Positions 44,076 through 56,090 of a stretch of 64,000 nt of DNA are shown in pieces; positions within the stretch are counted from its first letter, which is position 1, and each line of letters opens with the position of its first letter. The stretch is from Humulus lupulus. Taxonomy: Eukaryota > Streptophyta > Magnoliopsida > Rosales > Cannabaceae. Location of the stretch: contig NC_084796.1 of assembly GCF_963169125.1 (NCBI RefSeq), positions 218,078,448 to 218,142,447 on the forward strand, written 5' to 3'. The translations under genes were made by a program, and so were the position numbers. Under the pieces are notes generated by a model, which saw nothing but the letters and a program-made list of their open reading frames with translations, was not told where the DNA came from and made no database searches.

Positions 44076-44559
44076 TCAAATCCGCAACACATTTGGCCCC
44101 GGTAACCGCCAGGAGAGCCGCGCCATCAATATGCCTTCCGAGGGGGCCTCGCAAAGGAATGAGAGCTACGTCACCTAGTGGCCACATGAGTAGAGCCATG
44201 CATCAAGGGTCCCATTCCTTACACCTTGAGACCCCTATGCTTAGAGGCTCTAATACAAGTCGAATGGGACGTACTTGTACGACCTAGTATTGAGTACGGA
44301 CACCAGTACCAGTGGGATTGCTGGGGTAAGAGTTATGGCCCGTACGTCTACGGCCAAGGGTCAGAGTCCACAACACTACAACCTGCGCCACTACGCCTGC
44401 CGCCACTCATCAGACATGGTACAGACAAGTAGTGGAGACATCCTCCTGACACCTGCTCCTGTACTGATGTACGACCACAACCTCTGAAGCCACTCCCCTG
44501 ACATAGTACTTATGTACCATTTGGTCCCCTGGACCACCATGTATCTAAGGCCATTAGAG

Positions 44560-44575
44560 CCTACTATAAAATGGA
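44560..44575 (+). promoter_or_regulatory. TATA box of the solo LTR
   Basis: ACTATAAAATGGACTGG lies about 200 bp before the LTR end, with a transcribed-leader-like stretch after it. This fits the promoter of an LTR in plus orientation. Confidence 0.6.
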
Positions 44576-44767
44576 CTGGAACACCACTTGAAAGGGGGTT
44601 GGAAAATTCATTGTATGCAGAGGCTATTAAGCAATATACATTTCTCACTCCATTGTTCACTTGTGTTTATCCTTTCATAAGTTAATTCTAAGTTCTTATC
44701 TAAACATCGTTGCATTTACCTTTGAGTTTTCTGACCTGATTTCGTTGACGAGATTTCACCGTCAACA

Positions 44768-46551
44768 GATTCTCAGAGCTATATGGAATCGATGCCCTTC
44801 TGGAGCGATCAATATGATCCTGGCTCCAGATCCGTTCTCGTTCGATGAGCGGTCTACGAATATTTTCCACAACTCCTGCACCGGTTCCTTCAAAAGATCC
44901 TCTTGAAATCTAGTGCATTCAACAACAAAATAAAAAAGGGCCTAGCTTTTGATCGAGGTCCATGGTACGTATAGTATCTCGAACTGGCTGAGTTCAACCG
45001 CCCATTTTAAAAGACGTCCCGACGCTTCAGGTTTTTTGAAATACCTCCCTTAGAGGTTGGTCGGTCATGACGTGGATTTAATGGGACTAGAAATATGGCC
45101 TGAGCTTCTTGGAAGCTAATATCAGGCAAAATGCTATCTTTTCTATCAGTTGATACCGTGATTCAGCTCTGAGAAGTCTCTTGCTTATATAATACACCAG
45201 TTTTTGAGTGCGGTCTTCTTCCCGAACTAACACGGCACTGACTGCATTTTCTATCACAACCAAATAAAGGAACAGGGGTTGTCCAAATATAGGCTTAGAC
45301 AACATTGGGGGCTCAACCAAGTGCGTTTTTAAGTCGAGGAACGCTTGTTCGCACTCCTCAATCCATTCAAATTTCTTATTTCCTTTGAGGAAGTTGAAGA
45401 ACGACAAGCACTTGTCAATGAATTTTGAAATAAATTGGTTCAGGGCTGCTACCTTTCTAGTCAGGCACTGAAATTCTTTACGTGAGCTAGGCAAAGGCAT
45501 TTCCAATAATGATCTGTTTTATCTGGGTTCACCTCTATCCCCCTTGTATAGAATATGAATCTCAGAAATTTTCTCGATGCCACTCCGAAGGTACACTTCA
45601 GGGGATTCAACCTCATATTATACCTCCTAAAGATCTCAAAACATTCATTCAAGACGGATACATGGTTATTTGTGGTCTTGGATTTGACTAGCATATCGTC
45701 GACACACACATCCATATGTTTCTCGATCTGACCAACAAGCATTGTGTTGACTAACTGTTGGTAGGTAGCTCCTACATTCTTCAGCCCGAAGGGCATAACC
45801 TTATAACAATATACAATAGTTGGAGTCATAAAGCTAGTGTGCTCTTAGTCTGTAGGATTCATTATGATCTGGTTATATCCAGAATACGCATCCATAAAAG
45901 ACATGAGCTCATGTACCACGATGGCATCTACCAACTGATCAATCCTTGGTAGTGGGAAGCAATCTTTAGGACAAGCTTTGTCTAGGTCAGAGAAATCGAT
46001 GAAGGTCCTCTAATTTCTATTTGGCTTCGGGACCCACACAAGATTCACAACCCAGATCGGGTATTTTTCTTCACGAATAAACCCACACTTTAAAAGCTGA
46101 GCTACTTCTTCCTCCAGTGCTTCAGCTTGAATTGTTCCCAAACGTCTTTGTTTTTGGGATTTTGCAGGCACACTTTTGTCCAAGTATAGAGTGTGCATGA
46201 TTATACTCGGGCTTATTCCCACCATATCTTCATGCAACTAGGAAAATATATCTAGATTCCCTTGTAAAAAATTAACCCACTATTTTTCCTTTCATCACCA
46301 ACATTTTTCCCAATGATAATGATTCTTGAAGCGTCCTTGGGATCTATGGTTACTTCCTCGAGCTCCACAATGGGTTGGAGCTCTGACCTGTCTTCGCCCA
46401 TTCTTGGGTCGATATCATCACCTAGGATGACATCACGATCCTTTGTTTCTTGAGGTTCTTCCGTCCCGCGAGCAAGTTCCACTTCCTGGGACTCCTCACC
46501 TCCATTACTTATGGCCATTGCTTGCTGCCCGGGTTGTGATTTTCTCTTCAT
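44768..46551 (-). pseudogene. Reverse transcriptase and first RNase H part of element X
   Basis: An acidic linker (46551-46252, DRDVILGDDIDPRMGEDRSE) leads to the RT: HEDMVGISPSIIMHTL, CGFIREEKYPIWVVNLV, KACPKDCFPLPRIDQLVDA, SFMDAYSGYNQI. The active site is CVDD (MDVCVDDMLVKSK, about 45690-45715), Tyr to Cys. The connection part (FISKFIDKCLSFFNFLKGNKK, 45506-45087) and the second RNase H start (about 44870-44773) follow. The frame is cut at 44772 by the solo LTR, and several stops exist (about 46012, 45848, 45450). Confidence 0.87.
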
Positions 46552-46559
46552 AGAAATGC

Positions 46560-47205
46560 TATAGCATTCCCTGGCATAGAGCTAATCACCTCTAATAGTG
46601 CATATTCCCATAGATGAGGGGAATTTTATTGCTAGGCGACGAATAGAGGTTATGGCTTCAAACGCCATCAACGCAGGTCGACCCAAAATCATATTGTATG
46701 CGGCTGGACAATCGATGACCACAAACTCGAGTAACTTGGAGACAGTTTGTGGACCTTCACCCAATGTCACCACTAACTCGATCGTTTTTATGGCAGCCGA
46801 CCCTTCTCCAGAAAACCCATATAGTATTATCGAGGTTGCCTTTAGTTCGGTTACTGACAATCCCATTTTTTCTAAAGTGGACCTAAAGAGTAGATTCACA
46901 GAACTTTTGTTGTCTACTCGTGTCCTCTGAGCCCTCTGGTTGGTGAGCTTAATAGTTATAACCAAAGGATAGTTATGTGGAAACTGGACATGGCTGGCAT
47001 CTTCCTCTGAAAAAATGATAGGCTGTTTCTCCAATCGCTGCTGCTTTGATAACCGTTGTTTGGGGACGAACTCCACTCCGTTATGGGAATTTAGTTCTTT
47101 GATGTACCTCTTCTCGGCACCTCTGCTCGTGCTTGCCAGATGAGGTCCTCCAGAAATGGTGGCTATATCTCCTCCTGTTATCGGAGGAGGATTGTCCTGA
47201 TTCAC
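46560..47205 (-). pseudogene. Protease of element X with a lost active site
   Basis: An open frame of 207 codons: NQDNPPPITGGDIATI, IIFSEEDASHVQFPHN, then VDNKSSVNLLF where VDTGSS or VDSGSS is expected (about 46895-46925). The Gly of the aspartic protease triplet is replaced by Lys and Thr/Ser by Asn. Later motifs LYGFSGEGSAAIKT and CPAAYNMILGRPALM are intact. The protease should be inactive. Y has VDNRSS at the same place. Confidence 0.88.
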
Positions 47206-47329
47206 CTGAGTTACGACTTGATTCGTTGGAGCTTCAGGAGCTGACGGAGGGTTTTGTCCAATGGGCTGACTGGGAGTTGCTTGATTCCGGGCGTACTAGG
47301 CCAAAGGTCCCGCCCTGATGAGAGTCTCG

Positions 47330-49489
47330 ATCTCATCCTTCAACTGTCTACAGTCATCTGTATTATAACCGATATTATTGTGGAATCAGCAAAAATAAGA
47401 AGGATCTCTCTTTGCTCTTTGGTTTTTTAGCGGTTCTGGCTTCTTCCATGGAAGGCGAGTAGAATTAGCTAAGAAGATGCAGATTCTGGTATCCGTGAGA
47501 TCGATATATGTCGTGTAGACTGGGTTGAATTTCTCCACGGACTTGATTTTCTTTGTTCTGCTTTGGTCGCCCTCACCATTTCCCTTCCTCTTATTATTTC
47601 CCCCTTGGTTATTCTGGGCAACAGTTTGAGTCGTAGCTGCAACATCCATTACCGCTCCAACGGGCTGGACAGGGACTTGGCTGGTCCTTACAACAGAAGC
47701 CTGCCCCTTTTCCAGATTTACCCTTTCTTTGAGCTCGTGTCAAGAACTCGTCCACAATATTAACTCTTTTCCTCTGCAACTCTTGCCATAAGTTGCCTCC
47801 AACAAGAATTCCCGTCCACATTGCCATAAGCTTGGAGCTTTCGTCAACTTCTCTAGCTCGTGCATTAACATTGGCAAACCTACTTAGATACACTTTCAAT
47901 GGTTCACCGGGCTGCAGCTTTACATTGGCCAATGAGTCAGCCTTAATTCGAGCTACCTGGGAAGCCCTGAATGTTCTCTTAAAATCAATGGAAAAACTCT
48001 TCCACGAGCTGATTGAATGCCTCTTGTATTGTTTGAACCACTGCTTGGATGGACCTATCAAAGTCGAGGGGAATATAAGGAACCTTAGATCGGGTCTGAC
48101 CTTGTGGGCCACCATTATGGTGTTGAACATTCCCAGGTGATTGGACGGATCCCCATCTCCGTCAAACTTTGATAAATATTGCATCTTGGGACCCACTCGA
48201 TATGTAGCTGCCGCAATATTCGGGGCAAAAAGCTCGAGCTCATCCTCTGAGTCAAAATCATCATTCTCTTACTGCGATAGAAGCTTCTTCATCTGCTCCT
48301 CCATCTGGGCCAGCCTTTCGAGGGTTTGGTCCTTGGTTCCTAGGTTATTCTGGTGTTGTTCAATAGCTCCCATCCTATCGTACACGTTTTAGGGGTTATT
48401 GTCCCTCCACGTTCAGGCTTGGTTTTGTGGAACATTCTCGTTATCAAGTACTTTGGAAGGACCTCCCTCTTGACGAGTGTAACTGACTTCTTCATCCCGG
48501 GCTGAATTTCTTTTATGCGAATTGAGGCGATCACGTAGATCAGGCTGTGGATCATACCGAGGGCTTTGAGCCGAACTTAGATGATTCCTCAGATCGCCTT
48601 CGAACCTACCAGACCTACCACTTCGACAACTTTCCTTCCAATAGCTTCCATTTGTGAAGCTCATAGATCGTGGTTGAGGTTGAGGGTCCAGATTTCCAAC
48701 ATGTGTCCATGGAACATAGGCTCGGGCAGATGGAGGAGCATTTCCTCTTTTGTCTCTGTAAGTAGGTATGTGTCATGTAGGACGAGGCGGTGTCAGATGT
48801 CTTATGGGAGACAGGGGATGCCTAACTAGCGAGGAAATCCTTAACCTGTCAGGGCAAACTAAATTAGCCTGCCTCTGTTCTCCCCCATCATTTCTAGCTC
48901 TCTGCGTCTGACGGTCCGATCATGACGTAGGAGGGTTAGCGATAACATTTTGTCTCAGTGAGCCTACTCCAACACCTCCTCGTGGGTTGCCATGAGTATT
49001 TCCAGGCGCGTGTGACGGATGTACCGAACATGGGATCGTGATTCTAACCGACCGAATGACTTGCCAATGACCCCTAGGATGGCCACTAAACTAAGCATTT
49101 TGTCGATCTCACACCGTAGGCATAGAACTTGGGGTGGTAGTTTTGACTGACCGACTTGGTTTGGATCGGTTATTCCTGTGGGACTTATGAGACCCACTTT
49201 GCCTCTTTCCGACATTAACATCGGATGCAAGAGGGGTTAACCAAACAAAAGCCTCCTCGATTTGCTTGTTTCCCCCAACCAAATGTCTTCTTAGCTGCAT
49301 ATTTTCCAACTCAACCGCAGCTAAGTAGTCTTGGTTTGGTTTCGGTGGCAATGACGCCAAACTCCCAGTATCGCCGTGGCCTACCGGTTGCTTTCCTAGA
49401 TGTTGTTGAACTTCAGGGCCATGCTCATTTGAAACAGCAATACGAGGGGCCTCCTGCCCACCAAGTTGTTCTATCTCATTATCATGCAT
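47330..49489 (-). pseudogene. gag of element X
   Basis: The start ATG at 49489 gives MHDNEIEQLGGQEAPRI, about 60 bp after the primer site. A long variable N-terminal part includes a helical segment (LAAVELENMQLRRHLVGG). The gag core lies at 48196-47720: YLSKFDGDGDPSNHLGMFN, GPSKQWFKQYKRHSISSWKS, LQPGEPLKVYLSRFANV and NLWQELQRKRVNIVDEFL. The end motif is DCRQLKDEIETLIRAGPLA, followed by an in-frame TAG (about 47299) and YARNQ. The same stop occurs in Y. Other stops and shifts are present near 48390-48420, 48270 and 47740. Confidence 0.88.
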
Positions 49490-49551
49490 TGAACGGTGAC
49501 TACAATGATGAGATTTGATTGGGATTTTAAAAAAGAAAGGAGTAATCTCTT

Positions 49552-49569
49552 CTCTCAATGAAAGCACCA
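49552..49569 (-). other. Primer binding site of element X
   Basis: Minus strand TGGTGCTTTCATTGAGAG, three bases from the LTR, identical to that of Tat A. Confidence 0.8.
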
Positions 49570-49572
49570 AAC

Positions 49573-50250
49573 TGTTGATGCGGTTTTTTGCCAACATTGA
49601 ATTAAGAAAATAACAAGGCTGACTAGTGCTTAATAATAAACCGTAAATAAGAAATGAAAGACAGATCTTTTTACGTGGTTCAGTGGTCAAAATCCACCTA
49701 GTCCACAAGTCTATATTATTACTGTTTTTCTCTCTATTTTGGCAGAGTTTAAGTATTACACAATAATCGTCCCTCTTTCTGTCCAATATTCTCAGTATTT
49801 GTAGAGAAATTCCTTTGACAGGTTTGGGTAACCACGTGAGTCATTCACGGATTTACATATTTATTATATTTAATACAAACAATTACCATTTATATTAGGA
49901 TATGATATGATCACGAAATAAATGGTCTCCTAATATCTGGGACATTAAATATTACAGGCTGGCCATAAATGATCGTATAAAATACTCAGATCTTTGGGGA
50001 TCCGCGGATTCGCCATATGCTTGAGTTAACACGAACTGGATTCTCCGAGCTCGTACTGTGGAGGTCGTGCCGTATGAATATCATAAGCTTGCATTGCGCA
50101 ATTTATGTATTCCTAGATCGTATAACCATCGTGAACATCGTGCTATCCACATGGACAATATATGGATTCCTTGGCTATTTCATCCATGCATTTATTTTCC
50201 AGCAATACCAGAGCTGAGTGAAGGACTCGTGCTAAAAGTAGGGTACAACA
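49573..50250 (-). repeat. 5' LTR of element X
   Basis: 678 bp, from TGTTGATGCGG to GGGTACAACA. The promoter TATA motif seen in the 3' LTR and in Y reads TACAAAT here (about 49797-49804), so this LTR probably lost its promoter. It contains small insertions relative to the 3' LTR, for example the extra GAACATCGT near 50135. Confidence 0.92.
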
Positions 50251-50344
50251 GATACCAATTTATCTTAAATAATAAATGTTCCATAATTTCTCTTTTCTTC
50301 TCTAAATTGTATATTTTATACTGAGAATATTGGATAGGAAGATT

Positions 50345-52075
50345 AGGGCGCGACGATTGGATCGAGCGTGGAGAACTAGAAATGATGGGGGAGAATAGAG
50401 GCAAGCTAATTTAGTTCGCCCTGATGGGACAAGGATTACCTCGCCAGTTAGGCATCCCCCGTCACACATAAGACATCCGACACTGCTTCATCCTACACGG
50501 GACATGCCTTCTTATGGAGACAGTAGAAGAAATGCTCCTCCATCTGCCCAGGCCTATGTTCCATGGACACGTGTTAAAATCTGGACTCTCAACCTCAACC
50601 CCGAGATGTGAGCTTTGCAAATAAAATATATTGGATGGAAAGTCGTTGAAGTGGTAGGCCTGGTAGGTTTGAAAGCGATCTAAGGAATCATCTAACTTCA
50701 GCGCAAAGCCCTCGGTATGATCCACAGCCTGATCTGCATGATCGCTTAAATTCGCAGAGAAGAAATTCAGCCCGGGATGAAGGAGTCAGTTACACTCGTC
50801 AAGAGGGAGGTCCTTCTAAAGTACGTGATAACGAGAATGTTCCACAAAACGAAGCCCAAAATTGGAGGGACAATAACCCACAAAACGCATAAGATAGAAT
50901 GGGAGCTGTTGAACAGCCCCAGAATAACCTAGGACCCAAGGACCAAACCCTCAAAAGGTTAGCCCAGATGGAGGAGTTGATGAAGAAGCTTCTATCGGAG
51001 AAAGAGAAAGATGGTTGTGACTCAGAGGACGAGCTCGAAATTTTTGCCCCAAATATTGCGACAGCCGTGTATCCTGTGGGTTTCAGGATGCCACATTTGT
51101 CAAAGCTTGATGGAGATGGGGATCCATCCAATCACCTGGGAATGTTCAACACCATAGTGATGTCCCACAACGTTGGACCCGATCTAAGGTTTCTTATACT
51201 CCCCTCGACTCTGATAGGTCCAGCCAGGCAGTGGTTCAAACAATACAAGAGGCATTCAATTAGCTTGTGGAAGAGTTTTTCCACTGATTTTAAGAGAGCA
51301 TTCAGTGCTTCCCAAGAAGATTGAATTAAGGCAGACTCATTCACTAATGTAAAGCAGCAGCCCAGTGCAGCAGCCCAGTGAGCCATTGAAAGCGTATCTA
51401 AGTAGGTTTGCCAATGTTGCTACATGAGCTAGAGATGCCGACGAAAGCTCCAAGCTTATGGCAATGAGGATGGGAATTCTTGTTGGAGGCGACTTATGGA
51501 AAGAGTTGCAGAGGAAAGGAGTTAATACTGTGGACGAGTTCTTGACACGAGCTCAAAGATGGGTAAATCTAGAATAGGTGCGCACTTATGTTGTAGGAAC
51601 CAGCCAACTCCCTGTCCATCCCGTTGGAGTGGTAACGGATGTTGCAGCTATGGCTCAAACCGTTCCCCAGAATAACATAGGGGAAATAATAATAGGAAGG
51701 GAAAAGGTGAGGGCGACCAAAGCAGAACAAAGAAAAACAACTCCGTGGAGGAATTTAAGCCAGTCTACGTGACATTTATCGATCTCACGGATACCAGAAT
51801 CCGCATCTTCTTAGTTAATTCTACTCGCCTTCCATGGAAGAAGCCAGAACCGCTAAAAAACCAAAGAGCAAAGAGAGATCCTTCTAATTTTTGCTGATTC
51901 CACAATAATATTGGTTATAATACAGATGACTGTAGACAGTTGAAGGATGAGATCGATACTCTCATCAGGGCGGGACCTTTGGCCTAGTACGCCCGGAATC
52001 AAGCGACTCCCAGTCAGCCCATTGGACAAAACCCTCCGTCAGCTCCTGAAGCTCCAACGAATCAAGTCGTAACTC
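50345..52075 (+). pseudogene. gag of element Y (N-terminus missing)
   Basis: It begins in mid-gag and closely follows the gag of X. The core is at 50899-51324: QTLKRLAQMEELMKKLLSEK, HLSKLDGDGDPSNHLGMFN, GPARQWFKQYKRHSISLWKS. A stop at 51322 and a small local duplication of CAGCAGCCCAGTG (about 51355-51380) follow. The end motif LKDEIDTLIRAGPLA is followed by TAG (about 51986-51988) and YARNQ, exactly as in X. Many frameshifts. Confidence 0.86.
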
Positions 52076-52077
52076 AG

Positions 52078-52749
52078 GTGAATCAGGACAATCCTCCTCC
52101 GATAACAGGAGGAGATATAGCCACCATTTCTAGAGGACCTCATCTGGCAAGCACGAGCAGAGGTGCCGAGAAGAGGTACATCAAAGAACTAAATTCCCAT
52201 AACGGAGTGGAGTTCGTCCCCCAACAACGGTTATCAAAGCAGCAGCGATTGGAGAAACAGCCTATCATTTTTTCAGAGGAAGATGCCAGCCATGTCCAGT
52301 TTCCACATAACGATCCTCTCGTTATAATTATTCAGCTCGCCAACTAGAGGGTTCAGAGGACACGAGTAGATAATAGAAGTTCTGTGAATCTACTTTTTAG
52401 GTCCACTTTAGAAAAAATGGGATTGTCGGTAACCGAACTAAAGGCAACCTCGATGATACTATATGGGTTTTCTGGAGAAGGGTCGGCTGCTATAAAAACA
52501 ATCGAGTTAGTGGTGACATTGGGTGAAGGTCCACAAACTGTCTCCAAGTTACTCGAGTTTGTGGTCATCGATTGTCCAGCCGCATACAATGCGATTTTGG
52601 GCCGACCTGTGTTGATGGCGTTTGAAGCCATAACCTCTATTCGTCACCTAGCAATCAAATTCCCCTCATCTGCGGGAATATACACCATTAGAGGTGATCA
52701 GCTCGCTACTAGGGAATGCTATAGCATCTCTATGAAGGGAAAATCATAA
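52078..52749 (+). pseudogene. Protease of element Y with a lost active site
   Basis: NQDNPPPITGGDIATI and IIFSEEDASHVQFPHND lead to VDNRSSVNLLF (about 52364-52395), where the aspartic protease should have VDTGSS or VDSGSS. LYGFSGEGSAAIKT and CPAAYNAILGRPVLM follow. A TAG lies at about 52347. The change at the active site is the same kind as in X, which suggests shared ancestry of the defect or repeated decay at the same codon. Confidence 0.87.
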
Positions 52750-52764
52750 CCCGGGCAACAAGTA

Positions 52765-54834
52765 ATGGCCATAAGTAACGGAGGTGAGGAGTCACAGGAA
52801 GTGGAAGTTGCTTGCAAGATGGTAGAACCTCAAGAAACAAAGGATGGTCACGTTGCCCCAGGCGATGATATCGACCTACGAATGGGTGAAGACAGGTCAG
52901 AGCACAATCCCATTGAGGAGCTTGAGGAAGTAAACATAGATCCCAAGGACGCTTCAAGAGTCATTAAGATTGGGAAAAATCTTGGTGATGAAAGGAAAAA
53001 GGAGTTGGTTATATTTTTTACAGGGGAATCTAGATTTCTTCGCCTAGTCGCATGAAGTTATGGTGGGAATAAGCCTAAGTGTGATCATGCACACTCTAAA
53101 CATGGACAAAAGCGTGCCTGCAAAACCCAAAAAATAGAGACGTTTGGGAACTATCCGAGTTGAAGCATTGGAGGTAGAAGTAGCTCGGCTTTTAAAGTGT
53201 GGGTTTATTCATAAAGTAAAATACTTGATCTGGGTTGCGAATCTTGCTCTGGTCCCGAAGCCAAACAGAAAGTGGAGGACCTACATCGATTTCTCTGACC
53301 TGAACAAAGCTTGTCCTAAAGATTGCTTCCCACTACCAAGGATTGATCAGTTGGTCGATGCCACCGCGGGACACGAGCTCATGTCTTTTATGGACGCGTA
53401 TTCTGGATATAACCAGATCGCAATGAATCCTGCAGATGAAGAGCATACTAGATTTATGACTCCCACTAATGTATATTGTTATAAAGTTATGCCTTTCGGG
53501 CTGAAGAATGTCGGAGCTACCTACCAACGGTTAGTCAACAAAATGTTTGTTGGTCAGAATGGGAAAAATATGGAAGAGTATGTCGACGATATGCTAGTAA
53601 AATCCAAGACTATCGATAACCATGTATTCAACCTTAATGAATGTTTTGAGATCTTGAGGTGGTACAATATGAGGCTGAATCACCTGAAGTGTACCTTCGG
53701 AGTGGCGTCGGGAAAATTTATGGGATTCATAGTCAATACAAGGGGGATAGTGGTGAACCCAGATAAAATCAGATCATTATTGGAAATGCCTTAGCCTAGC
53801 TCATTTAAAGAGGTTCAGTGCCTGATTGGAGAGGTAGCAGTCGTGAACCGATTTATTTCAAATTCCACTGACAAGTGCTTTCCGTTCTACAACTTGCTCA
53901 GAGGAAATAAGAAATTTGAATGGACTGAGGAGTGCGAACAAGCGTTCCTCGACCTTAAAATGCACTTGGTCGAGCCCCCAGTGTTGTCTAAGCCTATATC
54001 TGGAGAACCCTTGTTCCTTTATTTGGCTATGACAGAAAATGCAGTCAGTGCCGTGTTAGTTCTGGAAGAAGACCACACTCAAAACCCAGTGTATTATATA
54101 AGCAAGAGACTTCTCAGAGCAGAAACACGGTATCAACTGATAGAAAAGATAGCATTCTGCCTAATATTAGCTTCCAGGAAGCTTAGGGAAGATTTCCAGT
54201 CCCATTCAATCCACCTCATGATCGACCAACCTCTAAGGCAGGTATCGCAAAAAACCTGAAGCGTCGGGACGCCTTTTAAAATGGGCTGTTGAACTCAGCC
54301 AATTCGAGATACTTTACATACCACGGACCTCAATCAAAATCCAGGCCCTTGTTGATTTTGTGGCTAAATGCACCATATTTCAATAGGAAAATATTCGTAG
54401 ACAACTCATCGAACGAGAACGGATCCAGAGTCGGGATCATATTGATTGCTCCAGAAGGGCATTGATTCCATATGGCTCTGAGACTTGGATTCGAAGCATT
54501 TAACAATGAAGCCAACTATGAGGCCTTGCTAGCTGGACATAGAATGTCAAAGGAGCAAAAAGAAACGGTCATCCAGTTCTATAGCTATTCCCAGCTCGTG
54601 GTCAATCAGGTGTTGGGGGAGTATCAAGCTCGTGGTACAATGATGGCGGCTTACCTACCTAGGGTGAATGAGGAACTATCAGAATTTGAATACAACACTG
54701 TTAAACAGATACCTCACAAGCAGAACTATAATGCTGACGCTTTGGCAAAGCTCGCCACCACCAAGGAAGCTGAAACTTTGAATGTAGTGCTTGTGGAGTT
54801 CTTGGAGAGTCCGAGCGTGACTAAAAAATGGTAG
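52765..54834 (+). pseudogene. Reverse transcriptase and RNase H of element Y
   Basis: After the acidic linker (52765-53055) the RT shows NRKWRTYIDFSDLNKACPKD (53265-53325), SFMDAYSGYNQIAMNPADEE and an intact YVDD in MEEYVDDMLVKSK (about 53570-53605). The connection region (FISNSTDKCFPFYNLLRGNKK, 53843-54259) and the RNase H domain follow ([59 protein letters not shown], up to 54834). In the motif that reads YSDSQLV in X, the Asp is Tyr here (YSYSQLV), so RNase H is probably inactive. Stops occur at 53794, 53053 and in the region 54260-54470. Confidence 0.88.
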
Positions 54835-56090
54835 AGGTCGAGAAGATCGACATAAGGCTGACCTGGATGACTCCCATAGTGGAATACCTTACAATGGGAA
54901 GGCTACCTAAGGAAAGAAAGGATGCAAGAAAAATACTCTATCAAGCTCCGAGGTATGTAATTGTGGATGGTGCACTATACCGACGTGGTCATTCATTGCC
55001 TCTCCTAAAATGTGTTCTGCCGGAGGAGGCTAAAACTATTCTACAAGAAGTGCATGAAGGCTTTTGTGGAGATCAGCTGGGGGGCAAAACCTACCACTGA
55101 AGATACTGAGGCATGGATAATTTTTGTCCCACATTAACGAAAGATTCCATCTCGTATGTTCAGAAGTGCAAAAAATGCCATTGAATTGCCCAAGCTGCTC
55201 AAGTCGAGCTAACAATGGTCTAATCTCCGTGGCCATTTGCAGTTTGGGGAATTGACCTAATAGGATTCTTATCTACGGGAAACGGAGGAGTTCGTTACGC
55301 GGTGGTGGCAATCGACTATTTCACGAAGTGGGTAGAAGCCGAGCCTTTGGCCATTATCACTTCAAAGAGAGTCCTGGACTTTGTGGTGAAGAACATTGTA
55401 TATCGGTTTGGGCTTCCTGAAAAGATCGTGTTGGATAATGGGACCCTGTTCGACGGTGATCTCTTCACCAACTTCTGTGAAAAGTACAATGTAATTAAGA
55501 TTTTTTCCTCGATAGCATATCCATAGGCCAATGGACAGGTTGAGGCTGTGAATAACACACTAAAGGCGAGCCTTAAAAAACGGTTAGATGAGGTCAAAAA
55601 AGTCTAGCATGAGTAGCTCCTACAAGTACTTTGGGCATATCGAACTTCCTACAGGACCTCCACAGGACACACTCCTTTTTCCTTAAATTTTGGAAGCGAG
55701 GTCATCCTTCCATTCGAAGGTATGGTGGCTACTCACAGACAAAATACATTCATCCAGGAACGATATGATGAATTACTTAACGCATCACTCAATCTGATTG
55801 ATGAGAAACGAGAGGATTCGTAGTTACAGCTCCCCCATTATCAATAGAAAATCACTCGTTACTTTAATTCTAAGGTCAAGAAATGAGGTTTTGGATTAGG
55901 CGGCCTGGTACTTCGAAGGGTTTTCTTGGCAAACAAGATCCCAAGGACGGCGTTTTAGGCCCGAACTGGGCAGGGCCATATCAGATCGTGGAAGTTTTGT
56001 GTGAAGGAACTTTCAATTTAGCTCGGCTAAGTGGAGAAATATCCCACGAACATGGAACTCCATGCACCTAAAAAAGTATTACCAGTAGTA
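54828..56090 (+). pseudogene. Integrase of element Y
   Basis: The N-terminal zinc-binding part reads VHEGFCGDQLGGKT and VQKCKKCH (about 55045-55180); the second His of the HHCC set appears as Gln. The catalytic core has WGIDLIGFLSTGNGG, AIDYFTKWVEAEPL, LDNGTLFDGDLF and GQVEAVNNT (55240-55560), so the three acidic catalytic residues are present. The C-terminal part is KDGVLGPNWAGPYQIVEVL, then EGTFNLARLSGE. There is no chromodomain, as is normal for Tat elements. Stops lie near 55100, 55221, 55527 and 55607. Confidence 0.88.

Larger units (their letters stand above)
42673..44767 (+). mobile_element. Solo LTR (2.1 kb) inserted in element X, with a GC-rich tandem array
   Basis: It starts TGTGGATGCC and ends CACCGTCAACA, flanked by perfect GATTC duplications (42668-42672, 44768-44772) that interrupt the RNase H code of X. 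No gag or pol is inside. A plus-strand TATA box (CTATAAAATGG, about 44563-44573) with a leader after it points to plus orientation with the promoter near the 3' side, as in an LTR. The U3-like part is filled by the tandem array at 43131-44075. I do not recognise the family; TG...CA ends and the 5-bp duplication make an LTR most likely. Confidence 0.83.
41627..50250 (-). mobile_element. Tat-lineage element X, integrase region deleted
   Basis: A minus-strand element with two full LTRs (5' 49573-50250, 3' 41627-42291), primer site, gag, protease, RT, RNase H and polypurine tract. The 5-bp duplication GATAC is perfect (41622-41626, 50251-50255). Integrase and everything after it up to the polypurine tract are deleted. 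A 2.1-kb solo LTR is inserted in its RNase H. The two LTRs differ at about 12 of the first 80 bases by eye, so it is not recent. It is closely related to Y, in opposite orientation. Confidence 0.93.

Noticed and set aside
50251..50317. Part of the Y 5' LTR
   Set aside because: It follows the GATAC duplication of X and does not match the Y or X LTRs; it is host copia-like LTR sequence. Homology to the Y LTR starts only at about 50318.
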